A stretch of 64,000 nucleotides of DNA from Mortierella sp. BCC40632 (Eukaryota > Mortierellomycota > Mortierellomycetes > Mortierellales > Mortierellaceae): the NCBI GenBank assembly GCA_011634665.1, contig WAEK01000028.1, positions 186,001-250,000 on the forward strand, read 5' to 3'. The position numbers and the translations under genes were made by a program. Below the pieces are notes generated by a model. It had not been told where the DNA came from, did not search any database, and saw nothing but the letters and a program-made list of their open reading frames with translations. Below, piece by piece: positions 10,075-21,907 of the stretch; the first letter of the stretch is position 1, and every line of letters begins with the position of its first letter.

Positions 10075-13008
10075 TGCTGACTCGGTCTTTTGGACTTGGG
10101 GGAAATGAATATCAGAGAAAAAAAAAGCCTTTTTTGTCGACAGTGTGTAGTATAGGCAGTCAAACTTGTAGTAAAGTCTATTTAGCCGATTATCAAAGCG
10201 GGCGAGTCTCTCAGAAGATGTCAATGGGAAAAAAAATGGAAAGAAGAAGTGATAGGTAGGGAAATCTGGAATTGAGAAAAAGGAGGAAAGAGAGAGGGAA
10301 ATGGGGAGTAATATCAAGGACAGCCCGTCTAAGAGGCGGAAGCAGGGCAGGGCAGTTTGGTTGCACCGGACCGAGTCACTGAACGGATGCCCGGATCAAG
10401 CTGATGAACTAAATTTCCGCTCTCGCTCGCTCAGTGACTCTAAAACAAAGACAACAGTGCACATCGCATGCTCCCGTTCATTCACACGTAGAACACTCGC
10501 TCCGCCCACTCACTCGTCCATCAAGTCCGCGACAAGAAACACATTGACGATGACGCTTCAAAGGCTAACCAAAGCAGCGAGTGAGGAGCGCAGCATCTGC
10601 ATAAACCATCGCATGGCAGATGATTCCTTCTTTAACGCATGAATGCCAATGGCTGCCAGCGCTACTCCAATCCCACGGAGATTACGGAGATTCCAAGGTC
10701 CAGTCACTGCGGGTTGTTATCTGTCTGGTCTCCTTGATGGCCTCTTGTTTACGCAGCCATCAACAAGAGATGAAAGAGCAGGCACCGTAGCATATGCTTA
10801 CCTTCTGATGGCAAACAAAGTACACGTGTAGAGGGTAGGAGGGACAACAGCGGTTTGAAAGAGTAAAAGAGAAGGAGGTGAGGACAAAGAGCAAACAATG
10901 GTGCGAGTGGAGGGAGGAAATGAGTGCTCTACTTATCGGAAAGCGGAAGGGTCGTGAGCTCAAGTGGGTACTTTTGGTGGTACTTGAGTGTTAGTTATCG
11001 TAAAGATAAGCGAAAGTGTCTTAAGCACACCGTTATTTAAGTTTCTTCATGAAGTAAAAGTCAGTTAAGTGAAAAAATTTAGGCTGCTCTGTCCGGTTCC
11101 AGAAGAAAGCTTACTGAGACGAACACCGCATCAAGGCTATTTTTTCTTCCTGGCGGTGCTTCGTACTTTATGCATGTCGAGAGGACCAAACAAAGACAAA
11201 CAAGAGCACGGTGTTGCTCATCTTGGGCAAGAGAGAGGACATGGGCCAATTCCCAGCTAAATGAAACTCAATCGGACATGTCAGTTCCGGAAGACGACAA
11301 AAGCACGCGCAAAAGAAGCAAATGAATGAGATCTATCCAGACCGCGGCTCCTGTGCTCGATGTTGGGCTTCAGATGCCTGTTGCACGGTTCGTATCGCCC
11401 AAAATACTTGTTCGTTGGAGAGAAAGCCCGAGTTTCCCTCTCTCTCTCTCTCGAGGATCCAATTATGCTATACTGCTCTGGGTCTGCACACTCGTCCATG
11501 GGCTGGGTGAACTCATAGCTATGGCCACAACCGTTGCATTCATGACCGCAGCGAAGAGTCTCCGCTCACAAGAGCAAATTGTACCGCCAAACACGTACTG
11601 CCAAACACGTATCGTCCTCTAACCTTGTGCACTCGCATGTTTCCTCGCACTCTTAGTTTCTCGGTTCACTGACTCGCCTTGCTCCACCAGCGCCATTCGG
11701 CCGCAAGCCCGTTATCTCGACACGATGTCGAGATGGCCGCCGATGACCCGCTCTCCCGGCAATACAGACCGTTGCTCCATGAAGTCGAAAAGGTCCGCTT
11801 CGTTCCTTTAGTGTCTAAAGAAAGAAGAAGGAGTGTGGCGGCAAAAGCAAGTCAACAGTAGGCACACATCCCATTCCTTCATACTGACCTCCGACGTTAT
11901 GCAAAGTAGCGAACTTACTCTTTTTCGAAAAGACTTGCGCCTCGCCTTTGCGCACATTTAAGATTTCTTTGGAGGTTTTTTCTTATTGGCAAGAATGGAG
12001 AAATGTGTAATGGTCTTTTCAATTGAGAGGCCTGGACGAAAAACCTTCCCTATTCCATGCTGACTCGGGTGAGAGTCGTGACCCATTCACGAAGCCTTAA
12101 TGGGCTGGACAGACGAATAAAGCAGAGCGCCACTCTGGTTCAAGGGTAATCGGCGCAATGCATTCCCTCGTTTCCTCTCCTATTACTCATTCCTTGCCTA
12201 CTTTAGCACCATCCCGCACACCGGTACTGACGAAATGAACCCCTCTCCATGCATACCGGAGTCTTCATTATCCGCGCAGCGGCCGTATACCCCATGTGTA
12301 ATATCCAGCCAACTCGATCACGATCTCGATACCGTAAAGTCCCTCGCGCCTCTCTGTGTATGATGAAATGGAGGAGGGTGGGCTTTGGTCAGCACTCACT
12401 ACTGAGGCGGCCACGACCTCGGAAACGCTGGTCCTCGATCCATGGAGGACGCACGGCATCCTTGATAGGGAAAGACTGGGTAGTAGTCCCTGACCATGAG
12501 AGCAGCAGAGGCACCTAATGAAGCGTGGTACTCTGTCAAATGAAGAACATTACTGGAAATAGGTGCAGCAGAGGAAATGCAAGAAAGAAAGAAAGAAAGA
12601 AAAAAAGACATATATACCCCAACCTTGAGTATATCCTCTCTCTCCCTCTTTTCATTTAAGACTCGACCCCCCGCTCTCTTTTCGCCTTTGTACTTTTTAT
12701 TTTACTTGCACCCCACCCCGTCTTTACCGTCTGTTCCTCCATTCTCGTACAAGCAACCCAAACGGAGCTCGCACTCTTCATCCAACGCAGGTACACTTGG
12801 TACACATGTGTTCTGACCCCTATTCCTCTGCCTGTATTCACACACAGGCAGTAACGGGTGCCCAAGATACATGAACTCTTATCACTTCTCTTTCCCTCTC
12901 TCTTTCTCTCGCGCACCCCCTGTCTCTTCTCTAACATCTCTTCAACACCTCTCTTTTTACAGCATCCCTTTCTCCTTCAAACACTCCAAGTCCAGCAGCA
13001 TACCAACC
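10075..13008. other. Gene-poor divergent region between P450 and fatty acyl-CoA reductase
   Basis: Nearly 3 kb separate two divergently transcribed genes. Reading frames of up to 113 codons occur on both strands (for example 10301-10642), but none shows a recognisable motif, membrane segment or splice partner. 12577-12605 holds a short GAAA repeat, and 12640-13000 is pyrimidine-rich, as expected for the reductase promoter and leader. No tRNA-like cloverleaf was recognised. Confidence 0.5.
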
Positions 13009-13634
13009 ATGGCTCCTCAGCATAAATTCGGACCCACAAAGGCCAAGGAGTTCTACACTGAGAACAATGTCGTTTTCTTGACAGGCGCGACAGGCTTTGT
13101 TGGCAAGACGATCCTCGAAAAGATGCTGCGTTCTCTGCCCCAAATCGAAAAGTGAGTCAAGTCGTCCAGCCTCACCTACGACACCTGTTCCATTCACCAT
13201 AACCTACCGCTTACCTTGTCGTCTTTTCTTTTTCTTCTCTCTAGAATATACGTGCTTGTCAGGATATCCGGTACAAAGACACTTCAGGATCGTGTCGAGC
13301 AGGACATCTTCTCGTCCAAGATCTTTGACACACTGAGAACACAATATGAGACTCCCGAGGCCTTTAATGAGCAAATTGTCAAGAAGATTGTTCCTGTCCG
13401 TGGTGATATCACTGTCGACCGACTTGGTCTCTCGGAAGCTGACTTAAAGATGGTTCAAGAGGAAGCTCGGATTGTCATCAACAGTGCGGCCTCTGTCAGT
13501 TTTGATGACCCCTTGAACAACGCCCTCGAGGTAGACAACAAGAAATGGGGGTTGACTCGGAAAAATGACTGGTTTTTTTTTTCTCTCTTCCCTTTGTGAG
13601 TCTGAGTACTAAATTTCTTTCTGGGATCCCTCTT

Positions 13635-13670
<36 letters not shown>

Positions 13671-14876
13671 CTTCCTTAGATGAACACCAAGGGTCCATTC
13701 CGGACATTTGAGGTTGCTCGCGGTATCAAGAACTTGGCCGCATTTGTTCACATCTCGACCTGCTATGTCAACTCGCCCATGACGGACGCTCATATTGACG
13801 AGGTTATCTACCCCTTGGCCTTTGGGGAACCCGAAGAGATCTATTCAAAGCTGACCGCCATGAGCTATGAGGAGATCCGTAACTATGAGCGTTCCGTGGT
13901 TCTCAAGACTTATCCCAATACATACACTTTCTCCAAGTCGCTGACAGAGCATCTGATCCAACGCCGATACAAGGAAATGAACTTGCCTATTGTCATTGTC
14001 CGCCCCTCGATTGTCTCAGCTGCACAGTGCGAACCCGTCCCTGGATGGGTAGAGGGTGCCGCCGCTGCCAACAAGGCTGTCATCTCCTGCGCTCTTGGTC
14101 ATGTCCAGGAATGGATCGGTCGCCATGTAAGTTTCGATATATATATATATATTTATATATATTCAGCCGAATGAGGCATTGCTCTCCCATGTTTTCGTGT
14201 TCATCTTTGACTAACATAGTAATTCCTCTGCCGCCCTTCCCTTCTCATTGAGTAGGATATCAAAACTGACCTGATCCCAGTGGATATGGTTGCCAAGGTT
14301 ATCCTCCTTTCTGCAACCACTGCTAATCGGACAAGCCCTAGTCCATCCATTTATCATGTCGGCACAAGTTGCATCAACCCCATGACTTGGGGACTGTTTG
14401 GCATCTACCTTTCCGCGTACTGGCGAGCAGTCGAACGTCCACGTCGTCGTATCTCGGACGATATTCGTTTTGATATGTATGATCAAGCAGAATTCAAGCG
14501 ACGATTCGATCAACGCTTTGGTGAACAAATCCGTACCTTGGCACAACACAAGGATGGCAAGAAACTCAAGGCTCGAATTTCAAAGGCCATGGCTGTCCCA
14601 ATGACCTTCAAGACCTTCTCGACCAACCAATGGTTCTTTGATGTTACCAATACCTTGACGATTGATGACGCTGCTCCTGCAGAGCTTAAGAGTGGACTCC
14701 GGAGAGGCATGGACTGGCACCAGTACATGGAGGATTACAACGCTGGTGTGCAAGCTTTCATTCTTCGAGAGAAGGTCAACCGGTCACTTGTCATTGACTA
14801 TTCTACACCCACCACCAATCCCGCCACTTCATCCGCTCCAACACTAGAGAAGCCAGAAATTAGTGCAAGACTATAG
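13009..14876 (+). CDS. Alcohol-forming fatty acyl-CoA reductase
   Basis: NADPH-dependent reductase converting fatty acyl-CoA to primary fatty alcohol, as used for wax esters and ether lipids. Exons are 13009-13151, 13245-13530, 13680-14126 and 14256-14876 (498 aa). The Rossmann cofactor loop TGATGFVG is at aa 25-32. The extended-SDR catalytic pair is Y225-T-F-S-K229, preceded by HISTCYVN and followed by IVRPSIV. The C-terminal 200 residues form the sterile/FAR-C helical domain. Length matches the family (about 490-520 aa). Intron 2 starts with an unusual GTAGAC donor and contains about 32 consecutive T; splicing there restores the family pattern E-M-N-T-K-G across the junction. Intron 3 begins with a TA repeat. 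Peroxisomal or ER location is typical of the family, but no targeting signal is obvious here. Confidence 0.92.
13640..13671. repeat. Poly-T tract in FAR intron 2
   Basis: About 32 uninterrupted T residues occur shortly before the 3' splice site of the reductase's second intron. This is one of many such tracts in the window and is prone to length error in assembly. Confidence 0.8.
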
Positions 14877-15007
14877 ACGACATCTCCTATGTTCATCTGA
14901 CCATCATTCCGACTCATAAAAAACAAAACTGCATCAAACATTAAAAAAACAATAACAACAGAACTTGATCTTGTGTATTATCATTCATTCTTTTCGTAGT
15001 GGTACTT

Positions 15008-18000
15008 CTAGTTGGCATGGGCCGCAAAAATCTTTTGACAGACCTCGCAGTCACCTGCTTCGTCAATGCAAGTCCTTCCAAGTCGGTCCTTGAGCTTACA
15101 ATCGATCTCTGGGTGGTTCGCAAGCAAATACTCGACCACCGCATGACGATGCTCTGCTGAGGCAATATGCATCACAGTTCTCTGGTCAAAGAGTCGACGG
15201 TTCAGGTTATACCCGGCCTCAGCAATCATGGTCACGCGGTTCAAATCACCCTCCGTGGCTGCAATCATGAGTTTCCATCCCAAGTCTGCCACTTCCGAGT
15301 CATTAAAGTGAGCACCAGTGCTTCGAAGTAGCTTGACAATAGGAACATTTCGTCCCCTTGTCACCGCATCGTACAAAGGAGTATGGTTCAGACGATCTCG
15401 GACATGGATAGATGCTCCGTGGCTCAACAAAAAGTGGACAATATCTAAGTGTCCAGCGCTGCATGCAATATGGAGGGGAGTGCGACCTTCCCAATCACCA
15501 TGACTAAGGCTGATCGTGTCTCCGATGGTGACGCCACTGCCGCCTAAGAGTCCTGGCGATGATCGACCGTTTTCATCTTTGATCTTTCCCGGTCCAGAGG
15601 CCTGGGAAGTTCCCTGAGCATCGACCATGACATCCCATAGCTTTTGAAGACCCTCTAGGTCTCCACTTCCTGCAGCTCCACAAATCAAAAGAGGGTATAG
15701 ACTTCTCTCGATCCAACGCTGGTCATCTGTTGAAAGTGGTCCCACGCCGAGATTGGTGTCGTCATCCGAGTCATCATCCCCTCCAATACGGAAACTCTTA
15801 CTATTCATCATCGTGGCCGCCTCGTCAATATGCTTTTGCATTAGCTGTCGTTCCAGGGAGTCGGAGGATGAAGATGCCGATGCGGCGGTGGCCGCCGCTC
15901 CAGTGCCGTTGATAAAAGCCCCAGTGGTGGCTGCCCTGAACAGGAGCTGGAGCAAAGATTGGGTGCGATTGATATAACTGAAGCGAGTGCGGGGCTGGAT
16001 CACCGTTAACTCTCCTCGCAGATTTCTGGTCATCATTTCTCGGACCTTGGGGATGGATAGGTTATGACCGAGAAGGTAGGAGAGCTTCGTCAAGGCGCAT
16101 TCTGGCGTCATGTCGTTGCCCGGAATCACTCCTGCATTGTAGAGCACCTTTCCGGTCTGGTATACATCCGTGACCAATCCTCGTTTGCCTAAATAATCGT
16201 AAACAGCGCATTCTCCACGAGTTAGTTTCCAGCTGAGGCTACTGCCGACTTAGTAAATCCTTTGGTAAATACGATTGGAGTAGGAAGCGAGCTTATTACA
16301 TTGCGTGCAGTTGACAATAACGACTCCTCGATCACAGGCCTCCTTCAGAGCGGCAATCAGGTCAGCGCGAGTAGATGGTGCATTTCCGGCACCATATGTC
16401 TCCAGGACAACACCTTGGATAGGTGGCGCCAAGAACGTTCGGATGGTGGTCTCAGTGATGCCTGGGAACAATCGCAAACTGGCTACGTTTGGATTCATTG
16501 TCTTGTGGGCCCGGAAGCGGGCAAGGGCAGTCGGTCGAACTACTTCCGACCAATTTACGTCTAGGAGACACAAGTGAGGCAGAGGTATATTAGTGCTATG
16601 GATAAACTAGCGCATAGCTCCGCAGTAGTCGCGAGTCCAACTAGGCACTAAGAAGGAGCTAGTAAAGGCTACCATACCGACGTTGATTCCGACGTTGACA
16701 AGGGGTCGGAGGTTGGGACTGTCGAAAGCATTAAAGTCGATGGCGTCGACCTTGGAGCAGCGGTTGCCCCTGAAGAGCTTGTTGCTGAAGTAGAGACAGA
16801 CCTCAGGGATAACAAAGTGACCAGCAATAGTGAGGGCGCCGAGGAGATTATCAACGGCGTCGTTCCTAATTTCCGTGATGGGAACTTGTGACCCAGTGAT
16901 GATGACCGTCTTTCTATACTCCGTCGCCAACAAAACAGAAAAAAAAACAACAATAACAAAAAAAAAAGCGGGGAACAGAGTTCAATGAGCGCCTTCATAC
17001 ACAAATTCAGATATGGCAAGGGCCTGTCGCCGTGTGAAAAAGTGCGAGCCAACAACAAGAGAGCGTGAACTCAATAGAGTTTGGATCTTTTTTTCCACGC
17101 TGCGCTCGTGGGGTGTCTGGACTTCAAAAGGTGCACGACAAACAAGGAAATGGGATCATCTCCCGAAAGAACAAGTGGCACACAGGGCTGAGAATGCATC
17201 CTTCGGGGGACACAACATCAACCAGGCTGCTACCAAAAGAAAAAAAAGCTACAACGACACAATTGACTCACCCGAGGTCCTCCAGCATAAAACTCAGTGC
17301 ACTCGCTGTATAGGCCATAGTGTCTGTTCCGTGAAGCACAATGAATGAATCAAAGAGCTCGTAGTTGGCTTCAATGTCTGTTGCTATCCTGACCCAGTCA
17401 GTCATGGTCATGTTGCAAGAGTCTAGGAGGGGATCGTACTCAAGGATAGAGTAACGAATCCGCTTGCCGTAGAGTGAAGTTGGGGTAATCAACGATGGGA
17501 TCTTGCCCAGACTGTTTGGCAGGTGTGCAAAACAAGGAAGGCGGATCTTGTTGACAGGTGTGTTGGGAGCGAGAGTGGCACCACAAGAGGTGCCGTTGAT
17601 GGTTGCCTGCTCCGGAGGGATGGCATACCGTCCCAGGATTGGGTGCTTGGGTATATCGAGCCGCTGTTGTTGCTGGAGTGGTCGGTGATTGTCGCCTTTG
17701 CCAAGCGAGTCGAGCTCTTCGCCCGAGTTTGTGCGAGAGAGCCGACCAAAGACTGAGCTTAAAGACTCAATGTCGTGGAAACGAGCTTGTTTTGAGAGGG
17801 TATCGGCGAGAAAGTTGGGTACTGGCACATATCCATGCTGCTTAGTGTTGGCCATGCCAATGGTACCACCTGTGTAGATGATGAGGACACGCGAGACCTC
17901 TATTGGTGGTGGCCAGATTGAATGGGCATGGTAGAAAAAGGAAGACGGTATCCAGGCCCGTGCGGGCACAAGTGAGAGAGGGAAGACAGGCGATTAGTTC

Positions 18001-18169
18001 GTCTGTCGCTGCAGGGGCCTCCCTCGACCCAGGCTGCATAGGGATAAGGAGAGAGCATGTTACCACACGGTAGCATCTCATCAGTGAGCTGTGAGAGCTG
18101 GTGATCCACAGCAGCATTCTCGAATGCAATTGTGTCTAGGCTGTCAGAAATGGGCGTGGAGAATGGCAT
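15008..18169 (-). CDS. Asparaginase with C-terminal ankyrin repeats
   Basis: Type I-like L-asparaginase (asparagine to aspartate plus ammonia) fused to ankyrin repeats, the layout of animal ASPG/60-kDa lysophospholipase proteins. Exons are 18064-18169, 17272-17899, 16678-16913, 16300-16560 and 15008-16188, 803 aa, all phase-consistent. The catalytic threonine motifs are YTGGTIG (aa 44-50) and HGTDTM (aa 225-230). A segment of roughly 75 residues after the first motif is Ser/Gln-rich and looks like an insertion. The conserved NCTQC..G segment spans intron 4. From about aa 630 onward the protein has ankyrin units such as [20 protein letters not shown], and it ends [19 protein letters not shown]. 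There is no signal peptide, so it is probably cytosolic. The gene is convergent with FAR (131 nt between stops) and divergent from the glycosyltransferase fusion. Confidence 0.9.
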
Positions 18170-18588
18170 CAGGAAGCTGAGTAGGGTGTAAGAGAAGGGT
18201 AGAGAAGAAGAGACAGTCAAAAGAGAGAGGAGGAAGAAGGAAAAAGAGAAAGAAGAAATAGGTGAAGGACAAATCAGGGAGCACAAAACTGCCAGAACGA
18301 AAAAGGGCTGTGCGCAGAAAGACCCCAGAGTTTGTACACGTGACTATGTCGGGGCCATAGCTTTCGATCAAAAAAAAAAAAAAAAAAAGACCAGTCGAAC
18401 ACGCGTACAAGAATGAGAAAGTCATGACCGAGGAATCACCTCTCCAACGCCATGCCATTTGTATGCCACAAATTCACTCTGTGCTGATATGTGCCTTCTT
18501 GGATGTCGAAGACACTAACTGACTTTTCCCACTTTGCCATGTTCCTCATGGGGATGTATCTCCACCATTCCAATAGTTTACGCAACCC
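18170..18588. promoter_or_regulatory. Bidirectional promoter region, asparaginase / glycosyltransferase fusion
   Basis: A 419-nt gap lies between divergent start codons and is purine-rich next to the asparaginase start. It contains an A19 run at 18371-18389. No TATA box is evident. An extra upstream exon of the glycosyltransferase could hide here: the TAG just before its first ATG could also be a 3' splice site. Confidence 0.45.
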
Positions 18589-21500
18589 ATGTACTATGTC
18601 CGTGATGTTCCACCGCAGTATTTTCATCTTAGTCGAGCCCTTCAGATACTTTGCCTCTTCCCATCTGTCTGGGGGGTCTACACTCATCTTACACAGGCTA
18701 GACAAATCAGTCGTGATGCCTTGATCCACAACATTGACCCCATGAGGAGTACTGCCCTCGACAACTATGTCGGCGTTTTGTGGGTATTGTGAGCACCATG
18801 CTTTTTGGTTGCACTGTGGTATTGCGCTCTATGTATCTTGCGCTGGCACTAATCACATTATGGCTTCCGGCTAATAGTGCTTACTTGGTGGAGTCTGGAG
18901 TCTATGGTTGACAAACAATTTGATCCGGCGATGGTTTATCCATTACGAACCACGGCACGCAATGATACGACTCTTTACACTTGGTACTATCTTTTGGTTC
19001 TCGGTGTTTTCATTTGTCAGTTATTTCGGACCAGATGAACCCATTTGGCCCTGGATGGTCATTTGTGCCACCCTTGCCTTTGCGCAGATTATTCAGACAA
19101 TCCACTTTCGTGCCAAGGGCCATTACAAACTGGAGGCAAAGACCAAGCCATTCCGAGATGCAAAGAGTGTTATCTATAGAACAGTCTTGATCCCAGGTGG
19201 AGTCGTCTCTTTCCTTACTATGGTCATGCTGCTTCACCAAAACAACATGCGTCCTTCAACCGCAGAAGTCATCGCCAATGGAGGGACGTCCAGTATCTCA
19301 GCAACGAGCAATGCGAAAATTAGTATTGGAGCAGCCGAGATCCAGGTCCTAATCATCATCATTTCATCATGGACTCCCAAAGCTCTTCAGAGGCGACAGG
19401 AAATCCGGGAGACCTCTCTCAAGCTTCTCCCTGTAACATCAACAAAGTTCGCATACAGTTACAAATTCGTTCTTGGTGAACCTCCAAGCAACCACGTCAG
19501 GAACTCGATGAGTGGAAAGATCAACGATGAACTGAAGAGATATGATGATCTCCTCTTGCTTCCGGTACCAGAGGCCGAGAGCGATAGATCATTCAAGACC
19601 TATAAGGCGCTGGAATGGAGTAACGCATTCAAATTTGACTTTCTCTGCAAGACCAATGATGACATGTTTGTACGGTGGGATACTGTTGCTCAAGAATTGG
19701 CTGCTCATGGTCCATTACAGTATCACTGGCATGGCCTCGCATTCTGGTACGTACAGTTGTCAGGAGGTTGTATTTTATTTTCTTTTGTATTTTGACATTT
19801 TGCTTCCATTGAAAAAAAAAAAAAAAAAAAAAAGGCTAACATAACTCATGCTGTCCACATCAAAGGGAGATGAGCCCAATCGCCGATCTAAAAGATAAAA
19901 AAAGTTATCAGCAGGACTCAAGTCATGAAATCCTTCCGCCATTTGTATCAGGGTCGTACTTTACGATATCTCGAGATATTGTCAGTCTCTTGACCTTTCC
20001 TGGGCCGCGATTATTCACAAAGCATGAAGACCAGGATATCGGCGTATGGCTACACTCCTACGGAATCAAGCCAGTACATGACCAAAGAATCCAGGAATGG
20101 GATGTTTGTGAGAACGATATGATTGCCAAACGTTTCAGTGACAGTTTCAAACCACGCGAGTCCATGAGACCCATGTATCATAATGTCATTGAACGCAAAC
20201 CACTTTGCACAGGATATCGACAGGAATTGTGTGCGCCATGTTACCCTTGCATGGGCCGAATCGGTCATTGGAAACAGAACGGCATGTATTGTGATAGTGT
20301 ACGAGGAATAACCTTGCGTAAGGACAATACCGACTTGGAGACAAGTCTCTCTTTCGACATCAAGGATACTCTCCCATCCATCACCACTGGGCAGGAGTGG
20401 ATCATTCCAGGACTGCTAAGCGAGACTAGTAGCATCTATTCAGAGACAGAAGACTGGGCGCGGCTACACTGGTCTCACTGGGATAAGGATCAAAGCGCTT
20501 GGGAACAACGAAACACGCATGCGTTGGAGTCTCTTTTTATTCACAGCCCCGACGCAGTAGTCGTTGTCATCTCAAATACGCTACCTCCTTCATTCTTTAG
20601 TCATTTCGTCCAACAGGGCTACCAGATTCATATCATCCCTTACTCGAAAGAGAGTCTCATTCGTCAAAGATGGTTTGTGGATTCAGGAACCGAGGAGTGG
20701 TTAAGGAGATGGGATGAATGGTCTCAGAAAGGGAGGTATTTCTCGAGTCATCTCAAAGACTATATCAGGATAATCGTGATGTACAAATATGGTGGCCTTT
20801 ACATGGATATGAACGCATTCTGGTTGCGTGCCCCAGGAGACAGGATCACCGAGTTCATTGGATCCGATATCTCTGACAACGATGGCGATTTGGCGTGGTC
20901 TTTGGATGAAAAGAATACCTTTTTGTCTACTCATATAATGCGGTTCCAACGAGGGCGCACCATGTTCAAAAGCATTGCTCTCTCGGCCTTCACTCCTTTC
21001 AATTATGAACCTGGCTGCTCTAACTGTGGCGGAGCTAAAGGCTTTACATCCTATGTAAAATCTCGGAGGGCATCTCTCGAGAAGAACGGCATAAGGATTC
21101 TGCCGCGTGAGCCGCTTTCACCATTTTCCGCAAAAGAAGGAGCCTCCATTCTTGAGCCAACAGGGAAAGCCACTGAAGGTGTCTTGCACTTGGAAGAGAA
21201 CAGTCTTTGTCTCTTCCTCCATGATGGAGTGTCGATTCAAAAACCTGTTGCAGAAGGAAGCATTCTATCAGAAGCCTTTCGCATCTGGAGTCTAGATCTT
21301 CTATCTCGCACTCATTCTCAAGGAGCCTGGCTGCAAGGACCCAAGATGCTTTATATTCGGGTGCCCTCAGCTCAATCAAAACCCAAATCTCAAGACACAC
21401 TCTTGAGTAAAGAGCCAGGCCTCTTCCGAGGAGTAGATGCCATCTTTGTTCGAGGGGATGGAGAGTCAGCGAGTCAGCCTGTCTTCAAGCAAGCAAGCAT

Positions 21501-21741
21501 AATGATTTCTGTCGAAGAGGGCCTCATCTCCATGGACGCTACAGGAGCGGGGACGAAGAGAGTCGAGATGAATCTTGGCTCTTTTGTCAGTCTAGCGCAA
21601 ACCAATCTGGCACTTTCAAAGATGAAGTATATCCCTCCAACTTCGAAGGCATGGACGGGGGCAGACCGAGTTCACATTCGTGTAGAGTTTGGAAGCATGC
21701 GTCAGGAGCTTGACATACCTGTCCTAAGACGGACCATCTAA
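18589..21741 (+). CDS. Membrane-anchored GT31-GT32 glycosyltransferase fusion
   Basis: Predicted bifunctional Golgi-type glycosyltransferase, 979 aa, from exons 18589-18783, 18878-19746 and 19866-21741. Intron 1 is phase 0 with a CTAATC branch site; removing it joins two halves of one membrane helix, which supports the 5' exon. Residues 1-180 hold about five hydrophobic helices. Residues about 220-440 resemble GT31 beta-1,3-galactosyltransferases: RRQEIRETS, metal motif KTNDDMF (aa 323-329) and EDQDIGVWL (aa 409-417). A Cys-rich linker (CAPCYPC) follows. Residues about 555-770 resemble GT32 alpha-glycosyltransferases: WEQRNTHALESL, IRIIVMYKYGGLYMDMN with D669, and CSNCGG. The last 200 residues are unassigned. 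The GT32 metal motif is D-M-N rather than DxD. Donor and acceptor sugars are unknown. The first ATG is the least certain boundary. Confidence 0.82.
19812..19833. repeat. Poly-A tract in GT fusion intron 2
   Basis: About 22 consecutive A residues lie inside the second intron, before the acceptor CATCAAAG. Confidence 0.75.
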
Positions 21742-21907
21742 ATTAGGGATCATTAAACAAAATATTTAATGGACGCGTTCCTGCCCAAAGCCACCCAGAG
21801 CTGCCCTTTGATATCAGCCTCGGTCTCAAAGAGGAGGCACTCTCTCTCTCTCTCTTTTTTTTGTCTTCGACAGTCCATCACAGACTTTATTTTTCTCAAG
21901 CAGAATC

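Noticed and set aside
10301..10642. 113-codon + strand frame starting MGSNIKDSPSKRRK
   Set aside because: It has no family motif, no splice partner and low-complexity basic composition; it is kept only as a note in the gene-poor region.
12268..12611. Overlapping frames on both strands
   Set aside because: Neither strand shows a motif, and both end in the GAAA/TTTC repeat at 12577-12605.
18436..18729. 97-codon - strand frame between asparaginase and the glycosyltransferase
   Set aside because: It is antisense to the membrane-helix exon of the glycosyltransferase, which has splice and phase support; the - strand frame has none.
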